NCBI GenBank assembly: GCA_903858935.1 | Contig: CAIOKO010000105.1 | Span: forward strand, 1-32,191 | From: an uncultured Schlesneria sp. | GTDB taxonomy: Bacteria; Planctomycetota; Planctomycetia; Planctomycetales; Planctomycetaceae | DNA length: 32,191 bases | Direction of reading: 5' to 3' | Shown: piece by piece, positions 1-9,154 of the stretch | How the letters are laid out: each line of letters opens with the position of its first letter | How positions within the stretch are numbered: position 1 is the first letter of the stretch | Notes under the pieces: model-generated | Told to the model about the DNA's origin: nothing | Database searches by the model: none | What the model saw: the letters and a program-made list of their open reading frames with translations, nothing else | Position numbers and translations under genes: made by a program

Positions 1-58
1 CGCCCTTCATCGCCTCTTGGCACCGAGACATCCTCCACACACCCTTAATAACTTGACC
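1..58 (-). rRNA. rrl: 23S ribosomal RNA, 5' end only (cut by window edge)
   Basis: Read on the minus strand this begins GGTCAAGTTATTAAGGG and runs on to GCCAAGAGGCGATGAAGGGC, the conserved first helix region of bacterial 23S rRNA (compare E. coli GGTTAAGCGACTAAGCG...GAGGCGATGAAGGACG). Only about 58 nt lie in the window; the rest of the gene is to the left. The exact mature 5' end is inferred by alignment from memory and may be off by a few bases. It is preceded on the same strand by tRNA-Ala and tRNA-Ile, the usual spacer tRNAs of an rRNA operon. Confidence 0.9.
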
Positions 59-351
59 ACTTGGTTTTAGAATCTTGATCTCCAACCCAATCTCGCACAT
101 CAGCCAGCCTCCCGAAGCATTACGCCCCAAGACAACCAACCGACACACGTATTGGCGATGAAACAAGAACACCAAGCTCTTATTTTTTACTTAAACCGAG
201 TTGTCAAATATCGTTGCGTCGTTCAGCGGCCTCGACCGGCGAACGAGCGGGAGGGAGATGTTATCCGCCGTACTACCAAACGTCAAGCGTCCGGTGCGAA
301 ATGACAGCGAATTCTCATCACCCCATTTTTGCCATCTTTTTCAGATGGCAG
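59..351 (-). other. Pre-23S spacer between tRNA-Ala and 23S rRNA
   Basis: This 293-nt stretch has no gene. On the minus strand it contains ATATTTGACAACTCGG (about 196-211), which resembles the boxA-type antitermination/processing segment found before 23S genes (CTCTTTGACAATTTGG-like). The same TTGACA could be read as a -35 element, but no good -10 follows at 16-18 bp. Short open frames here are shadows of the RNA region. The boxA reading is an inference by resemblance only. Confidence 0.4.
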
Positions 352-424
352 TGGAGACGACCGGGATCGAACCGGCAACCCCCGGCTTGCAAAGCCGGTG
401 CTCTCCCAATTGAGCTACATCCCC
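352..424 (-). tRNA. tRNA-Ala, anticodon TGC
   Basis: The minus strand folds into a complete 73-nt cloverleaf. It has acceptor GGGGATG/CGTCTCC (two G-U pairs), a D arm GCTC/GAGC, anticodon stem CCGGC/GCCGG with loop TTTGCAA (anticodon TGC), a T arm GCCGG-TTCGATC-CCGGT, and discriminator A. CCA is not encoded. It lies 2 nt downstream of tRNA-Ile and 293 nt before 23S rRNA, so it is almost certainly processed from the 23S precursor transcript. Confidence 0.97.
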
Positions 425-426
425 AG

Positions 427-501
<75 letters not shown>

Positions 502-506
502 CGGAT

Positions 507-568
507 GAAACCCTAAAAGGTTTCGGCCCGAAGAGGCGGATGCTAAAGATTTTCATCGTCAAGTTCAA
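507..568 (-). promoter_or_regulatory. Candidate promoter and leader hairpin of the tRNA-23S unit
   Basis: On the minus strand, TTGAAC (563-568) and TAGCAT (540-545) are separated by 17 bp, each matching the sigma-70 consensus at 4 of 6 positions. Transcription would start near 533. Between that point and tRNA-Ile lies a small hairpin, GAAACC-N6-GGTTTC (507-524). Some promoter must exist between 500 and 838, because no 16S gene feeds this unit from upstream. The particular boxes are weak and other choices are possible. Nothing else is seen in 569-838. Confidence 0.3.
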
Positions 569-838
569 GTCGACACAACACAGGAATACGATTCTTCGTT
601 GCCAAGCGGCGGAATCAGCGACTTTTTTCGTTTTTTCCCTTAGTTTTCGCATTTTCAAACACAGCATCGGGAGCGTGCTGCAAACAGGAATCGCAGCCAG
701 TCTGAGATTTTTTCTGAGGATTCCAGACATTTTTATTACCAAATGGGATAAAACCGACCTGCGGCCGCTGGAAGCTTCCGCTTTTGCCAACTGAAATCGA
801 ATTGAAATTACGCCATCGAGACACCACGGCCGCTTCAC

Positions 839-3800
839 ATGACAAGACGACCCCAATTTACAGACCAACAAGCGGCGGCAATCCATGCTCGGGGAGTGTC
901 TGTCGCCCTGTCTGCCGGGGCTGGTTGCGGCAAAACCTTTGTCCTGACACAGCGTTTTCTCGCTGGGCTTGAGCCGACTGACGGAAACGATCCGGCAACC
1001 GACCTCCACCAGCTTGTGGCGATCACCTTTACCGAGCGGGCGGCAAGGGAGATGCGAGATCGCATACGAGCCGCGTGTCATGAACGACTTCAGGGCTGTC
1101 AACAAGACGACGTCCAACATTGGCTAGGGATCTTGCGGGGCCTTGATGCGGCCCGAATCAGTACGATCCATTCATTCTGCTCAAGCCTGTTGCGATCCCA
1201 GGCAGTGGAAGCGAATCTGGACCCCCGATTTGCCCTTCTTGAGCCCGCATTGGCCGACACCCTGCTGCGGCACGTTGCGCAGAATACACTGCACGACCTG
1301 ATCGAAATCGAAGACGAAGACGCAGTTGAGTTCGTCGTACAATTTGGACTGGAGCGAGCACGTGAGCTCCTGAGGAAACTGACGAGCCAACGGTTCCAAA
1401 TTGATTTCTCTCTATTCCGCGAGTTGTCACCCGCGCAGCTTGCGACGGAATGGATGCGAAAATGGAACGTTGAATTCGTCCCAAAACTTGTTGGGAAATT
1501 CCGTGAGTCGCCAATTATCGAAAGGACGTTAACCGCGATGAGCGGTTCGCCTTCAAAACATGCGACAATGATTGACCGGATTGCGTTTCTCAACTCGACA
1601 CTGTGGCCTCAAACGCCATGGAGCGACCTTCCCGCAACACTCGCCGACATTCACGAGAATGCAAGGATTACTGGAGGTGGTGGAAAGAAAGACTGGGAGT
1701 CAGAAGAAAGAAAAGAAGAGGTTAAACTCGCATTTCAAAAGCTGCGCGAATCGGTTGAAAAGCTGAAAGAGACGCTCGATTTTCATCCGGAAGAAGTGGT
1801 CTTCTCTGCCAAACTCGCCTGCTGTGCGATTCGCCTGACGGATCGAACTGCCGACAACTATGCCGCCGCAAAAAAGGCCCAGGGAGTGCTTGACTTTGAC
1901 GACTTGCTACTGCATACACGAAATCTTTTACGCGATAATGAATCTGTAAGAAAACGAGTCGCTGCCGGAATCCGACTGCTGATGGTCGACGAATTCCAGG
2001 ATACCGATCCCGTTCAGGCCGATGTGGTCCGTAGCCTCTGTGGGGCAGCGTTAACACAGGGCAAGCTCTTCATGGTTGGCGACCGCAAACAATCGATCTA
2101 TCGGTTTCGCCGAGCGGACCCGACTGTCTTTTCGACGATGAGCAACGAAATTCCGGCTTCCGGTCGACTACCGCTGAACGTCAATTTCCGCAGTCAGCCC
2201 GCTGTGCTGAATTTCGTTAACCATCTCTTCGCACCAGCCATGGAGCGATACGAGCCGCTGGTTCCATTCCAGAACAAACAGCACTCTCCGACACCGGGTG
2301 TCGAATTCTTGTTTGCAGGATTCGATGCGGAAGGTGCCGACGCCGATTCACCTGTCTTGACCACATCAAACTCGATCGCCCAGCATTCCGACGACGATGA
2401 CGTCCGGGCAAACGCTGCAGAACTGCGAGCCCGAGAAGCGGATTGGATCGCCCGTCGGATCGCAACATTGCTGGCCGATCCAACTCCGCGAATCCGAGGC
2501 AAAGAAAAAGACTCGCTTGGCACACCCCTGCTCCGCCGCACAGAGCCTGGGGACATCGTGATTTTGTTCCGAGCGCTGTCCAGTGTCCAGGAGTACGAAG
2601 CGGCACTCAGGCGTTACGGTCTCAACTATTATCTTGTTGGAGGCAAGGCGTTTTTTGCTCAGCAAGAGATTTTCGATCTGCTGAATCTCTGTCGATATCT
2701 TGACGATTGTGACGATCTTGTTGGGCTCGTGGGCATTTTACGTTCGCCGTTTTTTAATTTGAGTGACGATGCGATTCATGCCGTGGCAATTCACAGCGAT
2801 TCCATTACAGAATCAACAAACACGGAGACTCCTCAACCTCCGACAGCAACTCATGCAACACTTACACTGCACCAAACACTATATCTGGAACCGCCTGAAT
2901 ACCTTCCGGAAGACCAGAAGAGTCGGATTCGATTCGCTGCCGAGATCCTGACGAATTTGCGTAATCGCAAAGATCGCATCCCTCTTTCTGACCTGTTGAC
3001 AGAAGCCGTCGAGCAGACCGGATACGACGCTTCAATCCTTGCCGAATTTCTTGGCGATCGAAAACTGGCCAACTTGCGAAAACTGATTGAAATGGCACGC
3101 CAGTTCGACCAGGGTGATTTCTTCTCGCTGAAGGATTTCGTGACCCGGCTCCAAACGTCGGTGATCGAGGAGACCGACGAAGAATTCGCCACAACACTGC
3201 CCGAATCGGGTGATGTCATTCGCCTGATGTCGATTCATCAATCGAAGGGCCTTGAGTTTCCGGTTGTCATCGTGGCTGACATTGATCGCAAGGGACCACC
3301 ACGTGGCAGTGAAGCGGTTTTGCACCCGGAACTTGGGGCACTTATCAAGCCCCGCGAACAATTTGGCAGCAAAGTTAAAAATCTCGCCCTCGAAATGCAC
3401 AAGCTTGCAGAACAAGAAGCGGATGCCGAAGAGACAATCCGGCTATTCTACGTCGCCTGCACCCGCGCAGCGGATTACCTGATTCTCTCAGCCGGAATTG
3501 AACCTGACAAACCGGCCCAATCACCGTGGCGAGAACTTGTTGAAACGCGCTTCGATATCCGCACGGGACTTTTGAAAACGGACCCTTTACTTGGCTCGTC
3601 CGAATCCGGAACCGCTGCTCCTGAAAACATTCCTGAGATCCTTGTTCATCACGCCCCATGTGACGCCAGGCGGGCGGAACCGGAAAACAAAAAACGAATC
3701 TCATTGGGCCAACTCCCCGGCCAAGTCCTCGAAGCGAAACTCGCCGAATTTCCAGAATCCGCGACAGTGTTTCCGAGAAATAGATCTGACCTGAATATCA

Positions 3801-4519
3801 TCAGTGTCTCACGACTCGAATCGATCGATGGAGAAACCACTGGAGGAATTCATCCACAACGACCAGGAAAAAGGGTGGACGACGACGAGGCTGTGATTGA
3901 CTCAGACATGGCGACAACGCTCGGAACCATCGTACACAGGGTTCTGGAACGAATCGACTTTCGCGAAACAGCCCTGTGGCCCGATCTCCTTCAAAATGCG
4001 ATCGACCACAGCCTCGACAAGGTCAGCCACGATGTCATCAAGCAAGCAAGATCGATGCTCACACGTTTTTTCGATTCAACGCTTGCTGATGAACTGGCTC
4101 GTGCCAAGACAATCCACCGTGAAATCGACTTCTTGCTTCCCTGGCCTGACGATCTGACCTTGGGAAAAGATTTAGCTGCAACTCACTCGAGACCCGCTCC
4201 ATTGATTTCTGGAGTCATCGACCTGTTGATCGAATCCGAGGCGGGCTGGCATGTGCTCGATTACAAAACCGGCGATTTCCCGCAACAAACCTCGGATGAC
4301 CAGTTGATATTACCTTATGAGCTGCAATTGGGACTCTACGCGCACGCGGTCGAACAATGGTTTGGATCGCCGCCGGTTGAACTTTCGCTGATCACATTTC
4401 GTCCGCAAGTCCGCCGAGTGACAATGCCTTGGTCTCACGCCCGATGGGATCAAATCCGTTCGCGAGTCGACCGTGTCATAGCAACATTGAAAACCGATTC
4501 GTCCGGCACAGCCGGTTGA
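839..4519 (+). CDS. addA: AddA/RecB-like UvrD-family helicase-nuclease
   Basis: This 1226-aa protein has a full superfamily 1 helicase core and a C-terminal RecB-type nuclease, the layout of AddA (length close to the family's roughly 1200 aa). Walker A is SAGAGCGKT (25-33) and Walker B/motif II is LLMVDEFQD (380-388). Further motifs seen are GDRKQSIYRFR, LMSIHQSKGLEFPVV and LFYVACTRA. The nuclease residues are H1033 (GTIVHRVLE), D1128 (GVIDLL), D1141 and K1143 (LDYKT), followed by a Q-x3-Y type motif. It would process double-strand DNA ends for recombination. AddA normally works with AddB, whose gene usually sits just upstream; here the upstream neighbour is the divergent 23S unit, so a partner must lie elsewhere. 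The start is the first ATG of the frame; no clear ribosome binding site is seen. Confidence 0.88.
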   Translation: MTRRPQFTDQQAAAIHARGVSVALSAGAGCGKTFVLTQRFLAGLEPTDGNDPATDLHQLVAITFTERAAREMRDRIRAACHERLQGCQQDDVQHWLGILRGLDAARISTIHSFCSSLLRSQAVEANLDPRFALLEPALADTLLRHVAQNTLHDLIEIEDEDAVEFVVQFGLERARELLRKLTSQRFQIDFSLFRELSPAQLATEWMRKWNVEFVPKLVGKFRESPIIERTLTAMSGSPSKHATMIDRIAFLNSTLWPQTPWSDLPATLADIHENARITGGGGKKDWESEERKEEVKLAFQKLRESVEKLKETLDFHPEEVVFSAKLACCAIRLTDRTADNYAAAKKAQGVLDFDDLLLHTRNLLRDNESVRKRVAAGIRLLMVDEFQDTDPVQADVVRSLCGAALTQGKLFMVGDRKQSIYRFRRADPTVFSTMSNEIPASGRLPLNVNFRSQPAVLNFVNHLFAPAMERYEPLVPFQNKQHSPTPGVEFLFAGFDAEGADADSPVLTTSNSIAQHSDDDDVRANAAELRAREADWIARRIATLLADPTPRIRGKEKDSLGTPLLRRTEPGDIVILFRALSSVQEYEAALRRYGLNYYLVGGKAFFAQQEIFDLLNLCRYLDDCDDLVGLVGILRSPFFNLSDDAIHAVAIHSDSITESTNTETPQPPTATHATLTLHQTLYLEPPEYLPEDQKSRIRFAAEILTNLRNRKDRIPLSDLLTEAVEQTGYDASILAEFLGDRKLANLRKLIEMARQFDQGDFFSLKDFVTRLQTSVIEETDEEFATTLPESGDVIRLMSIHQSKGLEFPVVIVADIDRKGPPRGSEAVLHPELGALIKPREQFGSKVKNLALEMHKLAEQEADAEETIRLFYVACTRAADYLILSAGIEPDKPAQSPWRELVETRFDIRTGLLKTDPLLGSSESGTAAPENIPEILVHHAPCDARRAEPENKKRISLGQLPGQVLEAKLAEFPESATVFPRNRSDLNIISVSRLESIDGETTGGIHPQRPGKRVDDDEAVIDSDMATTLGTIVHRVLERIDFRETALWPDLLQNAIDHSLDKVSHDVIKQARSMLTRFFDSTLADELARAKTIHREIDFLLPWPDDLTLGKDLAATHSRPAPLISGVIDLLIESEAGWHVLDYKTGDFPQQTSDDQLILPYELQLGLYAHAVEQWFGSPPVELSLITFRPQVRRVTMPWSHARWDQIRSRVDRVIATLKTDSSGTAG

Positions 4520-4679
4520 TGTGCGTCGAATGACGGGTTCAAAATAGGAAGATCGTTCGCGCGTTGAATCAGGAATTTAATGCGGTGGCAAATCAGCGTC
4601 GTTGATCTTGGCACAACTCACCAAGGAGTGAACTGAGATTGCCGTGATCCAGTGGTGATAAGGCAAAATTGCATTGTCG

Positions 4680-4937
4680 CCCCAACGGGCCAGCAGTTCA
4701 AACAGCCAGGGTCGGAGGTCTTCAGGAGGCCCTGGTATCGTCCGTTGATCAAGAGAGAAGGCCTGAAGGGCCAACCGTTCCCTTAAGACATCATGCTCGT
4801 TTATCGAACCGCGCCGGCGACAGAAAGGAAACGAATGGCCGGCCTTTCAGGCCTCTTATCATTTCTGTTGACCAATCACCAAGGCCTCCGGCGGACCTGC
4901 GACCCTGGCTATGTGAATTACTGGCCCAGTTGGGCCT
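4680..4937. repeat. Large imperfect inverted repeat (MITE-like or paired intergenic repeat)
   Basis: The left arm (about 4681-4791) and the reverse complement of the right arm (about 4820-4937) align over roughly 100 bp. Shared blocks include GGGCCAG, AGCCAGGGTCG, GGAGGCC, TTGATCAA versus TTGGTCAA, and AGGCCTGAAGGGCC versus AGGCCTGAAAGGCC. The gap between the arms is short, so the transcript could form a long hairpin. It lies between the convergent ends of addA and the cytochrome gene. It could be a non-autonomous mobile element, two inverted copies of one repeat, or a bidirectional termination structure. The rest of 4520-5012 shows nothing else. Confidence 0.7.
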
Positions 4938-5012
4938 GAAGGAGAGTCTGTTTTGGGCCTGGCATCCGGCGCTCCATAATTGTTGCCTTTGATTTAGACG
5001 CCGCATCTATCA

Positions 5013-7856
5013 CTAATCAACAAACAAAAACTCATTCGTCATCAGCAACACCTGTGCAAAACGGTCCCAGGGAGACAGCTTCTCTGTCCCCGTCGTCTGT
5101 GCTGTTTCAAGAAACTGCAAGCCAAGTTTTCGCTCGTCTTCGGTCGGCTGACGAGCAAATACACGATGATAGATCAATTCGATCCGCTGTGGATCATTAC
5201 TCGCGCCCGCTTGACATTCGGCAGCCAGTCGACGCGATTGCTCCTGAATAAAGGGCGAATTCATAGCAAACAGGGACTGCTGAGGAACCGTCGTTTGAGG
5301 TCGATCGGACGCGGACGCATCCGTATCTGCAAAATCAAATGCACGGAAGATCCCCGGCAAATCATTACGGTTGATCAGTGTGTAAATTGTTCGTCGGGTT
5401 GTCGCCGAATTCATGACACCGTCAAACGGCTGACCTCCGATCCGATCGTCGAGCTTCCCTGAGACGACTAGTAATGAATCCCTTAAAGATTCGAAGTCGA
5501 GACGCTGACGTGGCATACGCCAGAGCAACCGGTTTTCGGGATCAATATTACGAGCCGGAGCATTTTCGTTCGACGATTGTCGATAAACTGATGAATCCAG
5601 GATCAACCGATGAAGTCGCTTCAGCGACCAGCGATTTGGCGAGCCAGCCATGTGCGTTGGAACATCAACACCTGCCGTCTCAGCCGCTAACCAATCGAGC
5701 AATTGAGGGTTCGACGGAGGCATACCACGAGTTCCAAAGTCGCTCGGAGAAGCGACAATTCCCGTTCCGAAATGATGTTGCCAGATACGATTCACGATGA
5801 CGCGCGATGTCAGTGGATTGTGCGGATCGACGATCGCTTCGGCCAGATCCAGACGACCACTTCCCCGCGTAAACGGTTTGCGCTCGGCCCAAGAAGCAAC
5901 TTCCAGGAACTGACGCGGAACGTTCTTGCCGCGACGTCCTGGATTACCACGAACAAAGATAACCGGTTCGTGAACAGGACCATCTCGTACAATCATGGCA
6001 CGAGGAGGAGCTCCCGGTGAAGTCACTTTCAGAGCATCGACGTTCCGTTTCAGGTTGGTGATCTGATCTCGGATATCACGCCCGAAGCCCGCTCGTGCTT
6101 CATCCAATGTTAAAATTGTTGGCGAGCCTTCTCCGAAGAGGACTTGTCGTAATTGTTCCGCAGCACCGTCAGGCAGTTGCGTGACTTCAGGCGAAGTTTT
6201 TCGGAGATCGTCCCATTGCAGGCGGACGTCATCAAAAAGCTTTCCATAGAGTCGACCTAACGCCAGCAAATTAAGCGGCTTCTGATCAACGATCGCCTGC
6301 CGAACGAACGGATTGACGCGAGCCGCTTCTTCACCATTCTCCCAGGATTCAATCAGTTTGGCTAAGGCCACGGGAAACTCTTCTGCCTTGTCGATTTTTG
6401 CCAGCAAATGCCACGGCGACATGACCACGTGCGGTTGTGAGGCTGTTCGATTCAGAAAGTCTCGCCAACGCTGAACAATCGGCCCTCTCGCTTCATTCTT
6501 CCCTTTCAATTCAAGGGAAACTTGAGACCAGACAGGCTGTTGTTTCGCAATCTGCTGCAACGCGTCGCCGGCCACTTCTCGAATTTCATTTGCCAGTTTT
6601 GGAATACTTTCCGTTTCATAGTTTAAGACAGCCGCCTCACGCTTTGACAATTCGGCCAGGAACTCGCGATAGGCGTTGGCATCCTTTGGAAGACCGATGA
6701 CAGGCAATTCTTCAGGTTCTATCGACGAGGAAAAAACTCCGTACAGTGAGTAATAATCCGCGGTCGGGACAGGATCAAACTTGTGGTCATGACAGCGAGC
6801 ACACCCAACCGTCAGCCCAAGTAAACCACGCGAAACAACATCAATCCGGTCATCAATGATGTCGTTCTGATTATTGAGATAACGTCGACCGACGGTAAGA
6901 AAGCCGAGCGCGGCAAGTCGAGCGTCTTGCGATTCCGCGACAGCAGTTTCACCTTTTTCAGCAGAAACAACAATGTCGGCAGCCAGTTGTTCAATGACAA
7001 AGCGATCGAACGGCAGATCGGAATTGAAAGCATCGACCACATAGTCGCGATACGTATACGAATAGGGGTATCGAGGTTCGGCCGTGAAGACATATCCTTT
7101 TGAATCCGCGTAGCGAGCAATATCAAGCCAGTGCCGCCCCCATCGCTGTCCATACAGGGGTGACGCAAGCAATCGATCAACCAATCTTCCCGCCGCATCT
7201 GGCGATCGATCGGTTTCGAATTCATGTACCTGTTCGAACGTGGGTGGAATGCCACACAGATCGAACGTCGCCCGACGGATAAATTCATATCGATCTGCCG
7301 GTTTCGAAAGACTGAGTTTCTTCTCCACTAATGCCGCCGCGATGAACGAATCAACCGGTGTTTGCAGAGCGGTCCTTTCAGCACCCGCTATTTCGACAAC
7401 AGGGATGCCTGATCGTTTCACCGGCTGAAAGGCCCAATGACTTTTTGCCGCGGCCATGGCGTCGATCGAGGCGACTTCCGCGGGCCACGCCGCCCCCTGT
7501 TCAAGCCACTTTCGAACCACCGCGATCTGCTCTTCGGACAGTTTTCCTTTTGGCGGCATCTGAGTCTCGCCTTCGGCATACTTCAAGACGGTCAGCAGAC
7601 GGCTTCCTTCGACATTGCCCGCAGTGAAGACGACACCCCCATCCGACCCCTTAAGAAACCCGGCATGTGTGTCGAGGCGCAAGCCCGCCTCTTGTTTTTT
7701 TGCACCATGACATTCGTTGCAGTTCTGTACCAGCAACGGCCGGACCTGCTTTTCAAACACTTCGATCTGTTCTGCAGAAGGCGCGTCTGCTGAATAAGCA
7801 ACAGCGCAGGCAACCGCGTACGCGGACGCGACTACAGCTCGAAAATAGTATTTCAT
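5013..7856 (-). CDS. Secreted PSCyt1-DUF1549-DUF1553 cytochrome protein
   Basis: This 947-aa protein has the three-domain layout typical of Planctomycetes. A PSCyt1 cytochrome c-like domain (about 30-125) has the haem motif CNECH (C46, C49, H50). A DUF1549/PSCyt2 domain (about 160-370) contains a second CxxCH, GCARCHDHKFDP (C352, C355, H356). A DUF1553/PSD1 domain lies near the C-terminus (NPLTSRVIVNRIWQHHFG). The frame is open to 7931, but the ATG at 7856 starts a good signal peptide (MKYYFRAVVASAYAVACAVAYSA), so that start was chosen. The family is thought to act in redox or polysaccharide-related chemistry outside the cytoplasm; the reaction is unknown. It is usually paired with a DUF1501 gene, which is absent here. 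It is flanked by an Rpn-like gene upstream (210-bp gap). Confidence 0.92.
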   Translation of the reverse strand: MKYYFRAVVASAYAVACAVAYSADAPSAEQIEVFEKQVRPLLVQNCNECHGAKKQEAGLRLDTHAGFLKGSDGGVVFTAGNVEGSRLLTVLKYAEGETQMPPKGKLSEEQIAVVRKWLEQGAAWPAEVASIDAMAAAKSHWAFQPVKRSGIPVVEIAGAERTALQTPVDSFIAAALVEKKLSLSKPADRYEFIRRATFDLCGIPPTFEQVHEFETDRSPDAAGRLVDRLLASPLYGQRWGRHWLDIARYADSKGYVFTAEPRYPYSYTYRDYVVDAFNSDLPFDRFVIEQLAADIVVSAEKGETAVAESQDARLAALGFLTVGRRYLNNQNDIIDDRIDVVSRGLLGLTVGCARCHDHKFDPVPTADYYSLYGVFSSSIEPEELPVIGLPKDANAYREFLAELSKREAAVLNYETESIPKLANEIREVAGDALQQIAKQQPVWSQVSLELKGKNEARGPIVQRWRDFLNRTASQPHVVMSPWHLLAKIDKAEEFPVALAKLIESWENGEEAARVNPFVRQAIVDQKPLNLLALGRLYGKLFDDVRLQWDDLRKTSPEVTQLPDGAAEQLRQVLFGEGSPTILTLDEARAGFGRDIRDQITNLKRNVDALKVTSPGAPPRAMIVRDGPVHEPVIFVRGNPGRRGKNVPRQFLEVASWAERKPFTRGSGRLDLAEAIVDPHNPLTSRVIVNRIWQHHFGTGIVASPSDFGTRGMPPSNPQLLDWLAAETAGVDVPTHMAGSPNRWSLKRLHRLILDSSVYRQSSNENAPARNIDPENRLLWRMPRQRLDFESLRDSLLVVSGKLDDRIGGQPFDGVMNSATTRRTIYTLINRNDLPGIFRAFDFADTDASASDRPQTTVPQQSLFAMNSPFIQEQSRRLAAECQAGASNDPQRIELIYHRVFARQPTEDERKLGLQFLETAQTTGTEKLSPWDRFAQVLLMTNEFLFVD

Positions 7857-8066
7857 TTTGCGGAATTCCAATGGCGGGAAAACAATCGAACCTGAAAGAA
7901 CGAAGCGTCTATTACGGTCCGACTCTTTCATGGATTTATTAAAACATTAACCAAACAAGCCATCGAAAAAGTCATCCGGCCTTGGTCAACGACTGAAAAA
8001 CGGGTGGGACAGTTAGCAGGGAATAATGGCGGCGTACGGAGATTTTTTTTGTGAGGAAAGCTGAGA

Positions 8067-9071
8067 TCAATGTGACTTCGTTTTCAACCAATTCTTGAGA
8101 TCTTCGAGCGCGTGAAAATCCAAAAGTGCCTCACCGAGGTTCTGACTTTGCTCCAGTGATAACTTACGAATTTCCTGTTCAATTTCTTCGGACATGGGAC
8201 CGCAAAGATGCGTTAGTTGCCGCAGCAGCAGAGTCGCACTCCCCTGTTCTCGCCCCTTGATAACCCCTTCCTCACGACCTTTCTCGAGACCTTTCTCGAG
8301 ACCTTCCTCAAGACCTTCTTCCTTCGCCAATCGCTCAACTGATGTGACGTAAGGCATATGCATCTCCTCTTCGTAGGCAACTAAATCGGCCTTGAATCGA
8401 CGATCAAGAACTGACGGCAGGCGCATCATCCAATCAATCAGACGAAATAACTCCCGAATTCTATCCGAAGAATACCCCAGCGTGTAGAGGTTTCTTACTA
8501 ACTGCGTTTTGGCATTGAAACGAGCTTCCGGATTACCTGCCGTCTTCAGAGCGGCAATCTGGGCTCGCGACACCTGAACCACAAGCGAAGTCTTACCGAC
8601 CCAATCATTCGACAAACGGTCCAGAATTTTGCAAATCGGAAACCGACACAGACTTTCAAAGCCACCCATTTTGAAATGGTGTTCGGTCGGACGCCAATCC
8701 GGACTTAGATCCGCCAGGATGACCAGCGTCAAAACATCTCGCCGAAACATCCACTTCAAGCCCGAATTGTATTGATCGATCCGAAATTCGAAATCTGCTT
8801 CATACGAGGTCTGAATCTCAAGATGGCATAAAATCCATTGGTCACGCCCGTCGAGCAAACGAACTTTGAAGAGCAAATCAACCTGACGATTCCGATGTCC
8901 CGACTGCCCGATGATCTGGCTGATTTCTTTGTCGAGCCATTCGGGTTCATAATTCCAATCGATAAGCTTTACGAAATCGGGAAAGCAGTCCTCAAGCGAT
9001 TCCATCAGATTTGAGCGAAGCAACTCCTTCCACGCACCATCGTAGTCGCTGTCCTGCCGTTCGTCCTCCAT
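8067..9071 (-). CDS. Rpn-like PD-(D/E)XK nuclease/transposase-family protein
   Basis: This 334-aa protein resembles the Rpn/COG5464 group of PD-(D/E)XK proteins, often annotated as putative transposases and linked to RecA-independent recombination. The likely active-site residues are D65 (QVDLLFKV) followed by E85 and Q87 (CHLEIQTS). Near the C-terminus is a charged coiled stretch with repeated E-E-G-L-E-K-G units, then a region like DUF4351, both common in this family. The frame is open to a TTG at 9086, but the ATG at 9071 is preferred; no strong ribosome binding site helps decide. Such genes occur in many copies in planctomycete and cyanobacterial genomes. No terminal inverted repeats are seen next to it, so it is treated as a standalone gene. 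Confidence 0.75.
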   Translation of the reverse strand: MEDERQDSDYDGAWKELLRSNLMESLEDCFPDFVKLIDWNYEPEWLDKEISQIIGQSGHRNRQVDLLFKVRLLDGRDQWILCHLEIQTSYEADFEFRIDQYNSGLKWMFRRDVLTLVILADLSPDWRPTEHHFKMGGFESLCRFPICKILDRLSNDWVGKTSLVVQVSRAQIAALKTAGNPEARFNAKTQLVRNLYTLGYSSDRIRELFRLIDWMMRLPSVLDRRFKADLVAYEEEMHMPYVTSVERLAKEEGLEEGLEKGLEKGREEGVIKGREQGSATLLLRQLTHLCGPMSEEIEQEIRKLSLEQSQNLGEALLDFHALEDLKNWLKTKSH

Positions 9072-9154
9072 CACGTCGGTCCCCAATACACGTCAGAAAT
9101 TTCCCGACTTTTCCATTGGCGATTGAATGGCGGCAAAAAACACGACCCAAGCAG

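Noticed and set aside
179-207. TTGACA with AATAAG as a promoter for 23S rRNA
   Set aside because: The -35 is perfect but no acceptable -10 lies at the right distance; a boxA-like processing segment fits the position better.
4669-4992. 107-codon plus-strand frame in the gap after addA
   Set aside because: It coincides with the inverted repeat and reads the two arms as peptide; no family resemblance or ribosome binding site.
8067-9071. Rpn-like gene as part of a full insertion sequence
   Set aside because: No terminal inverted repeats or target duplications were seen on either side.
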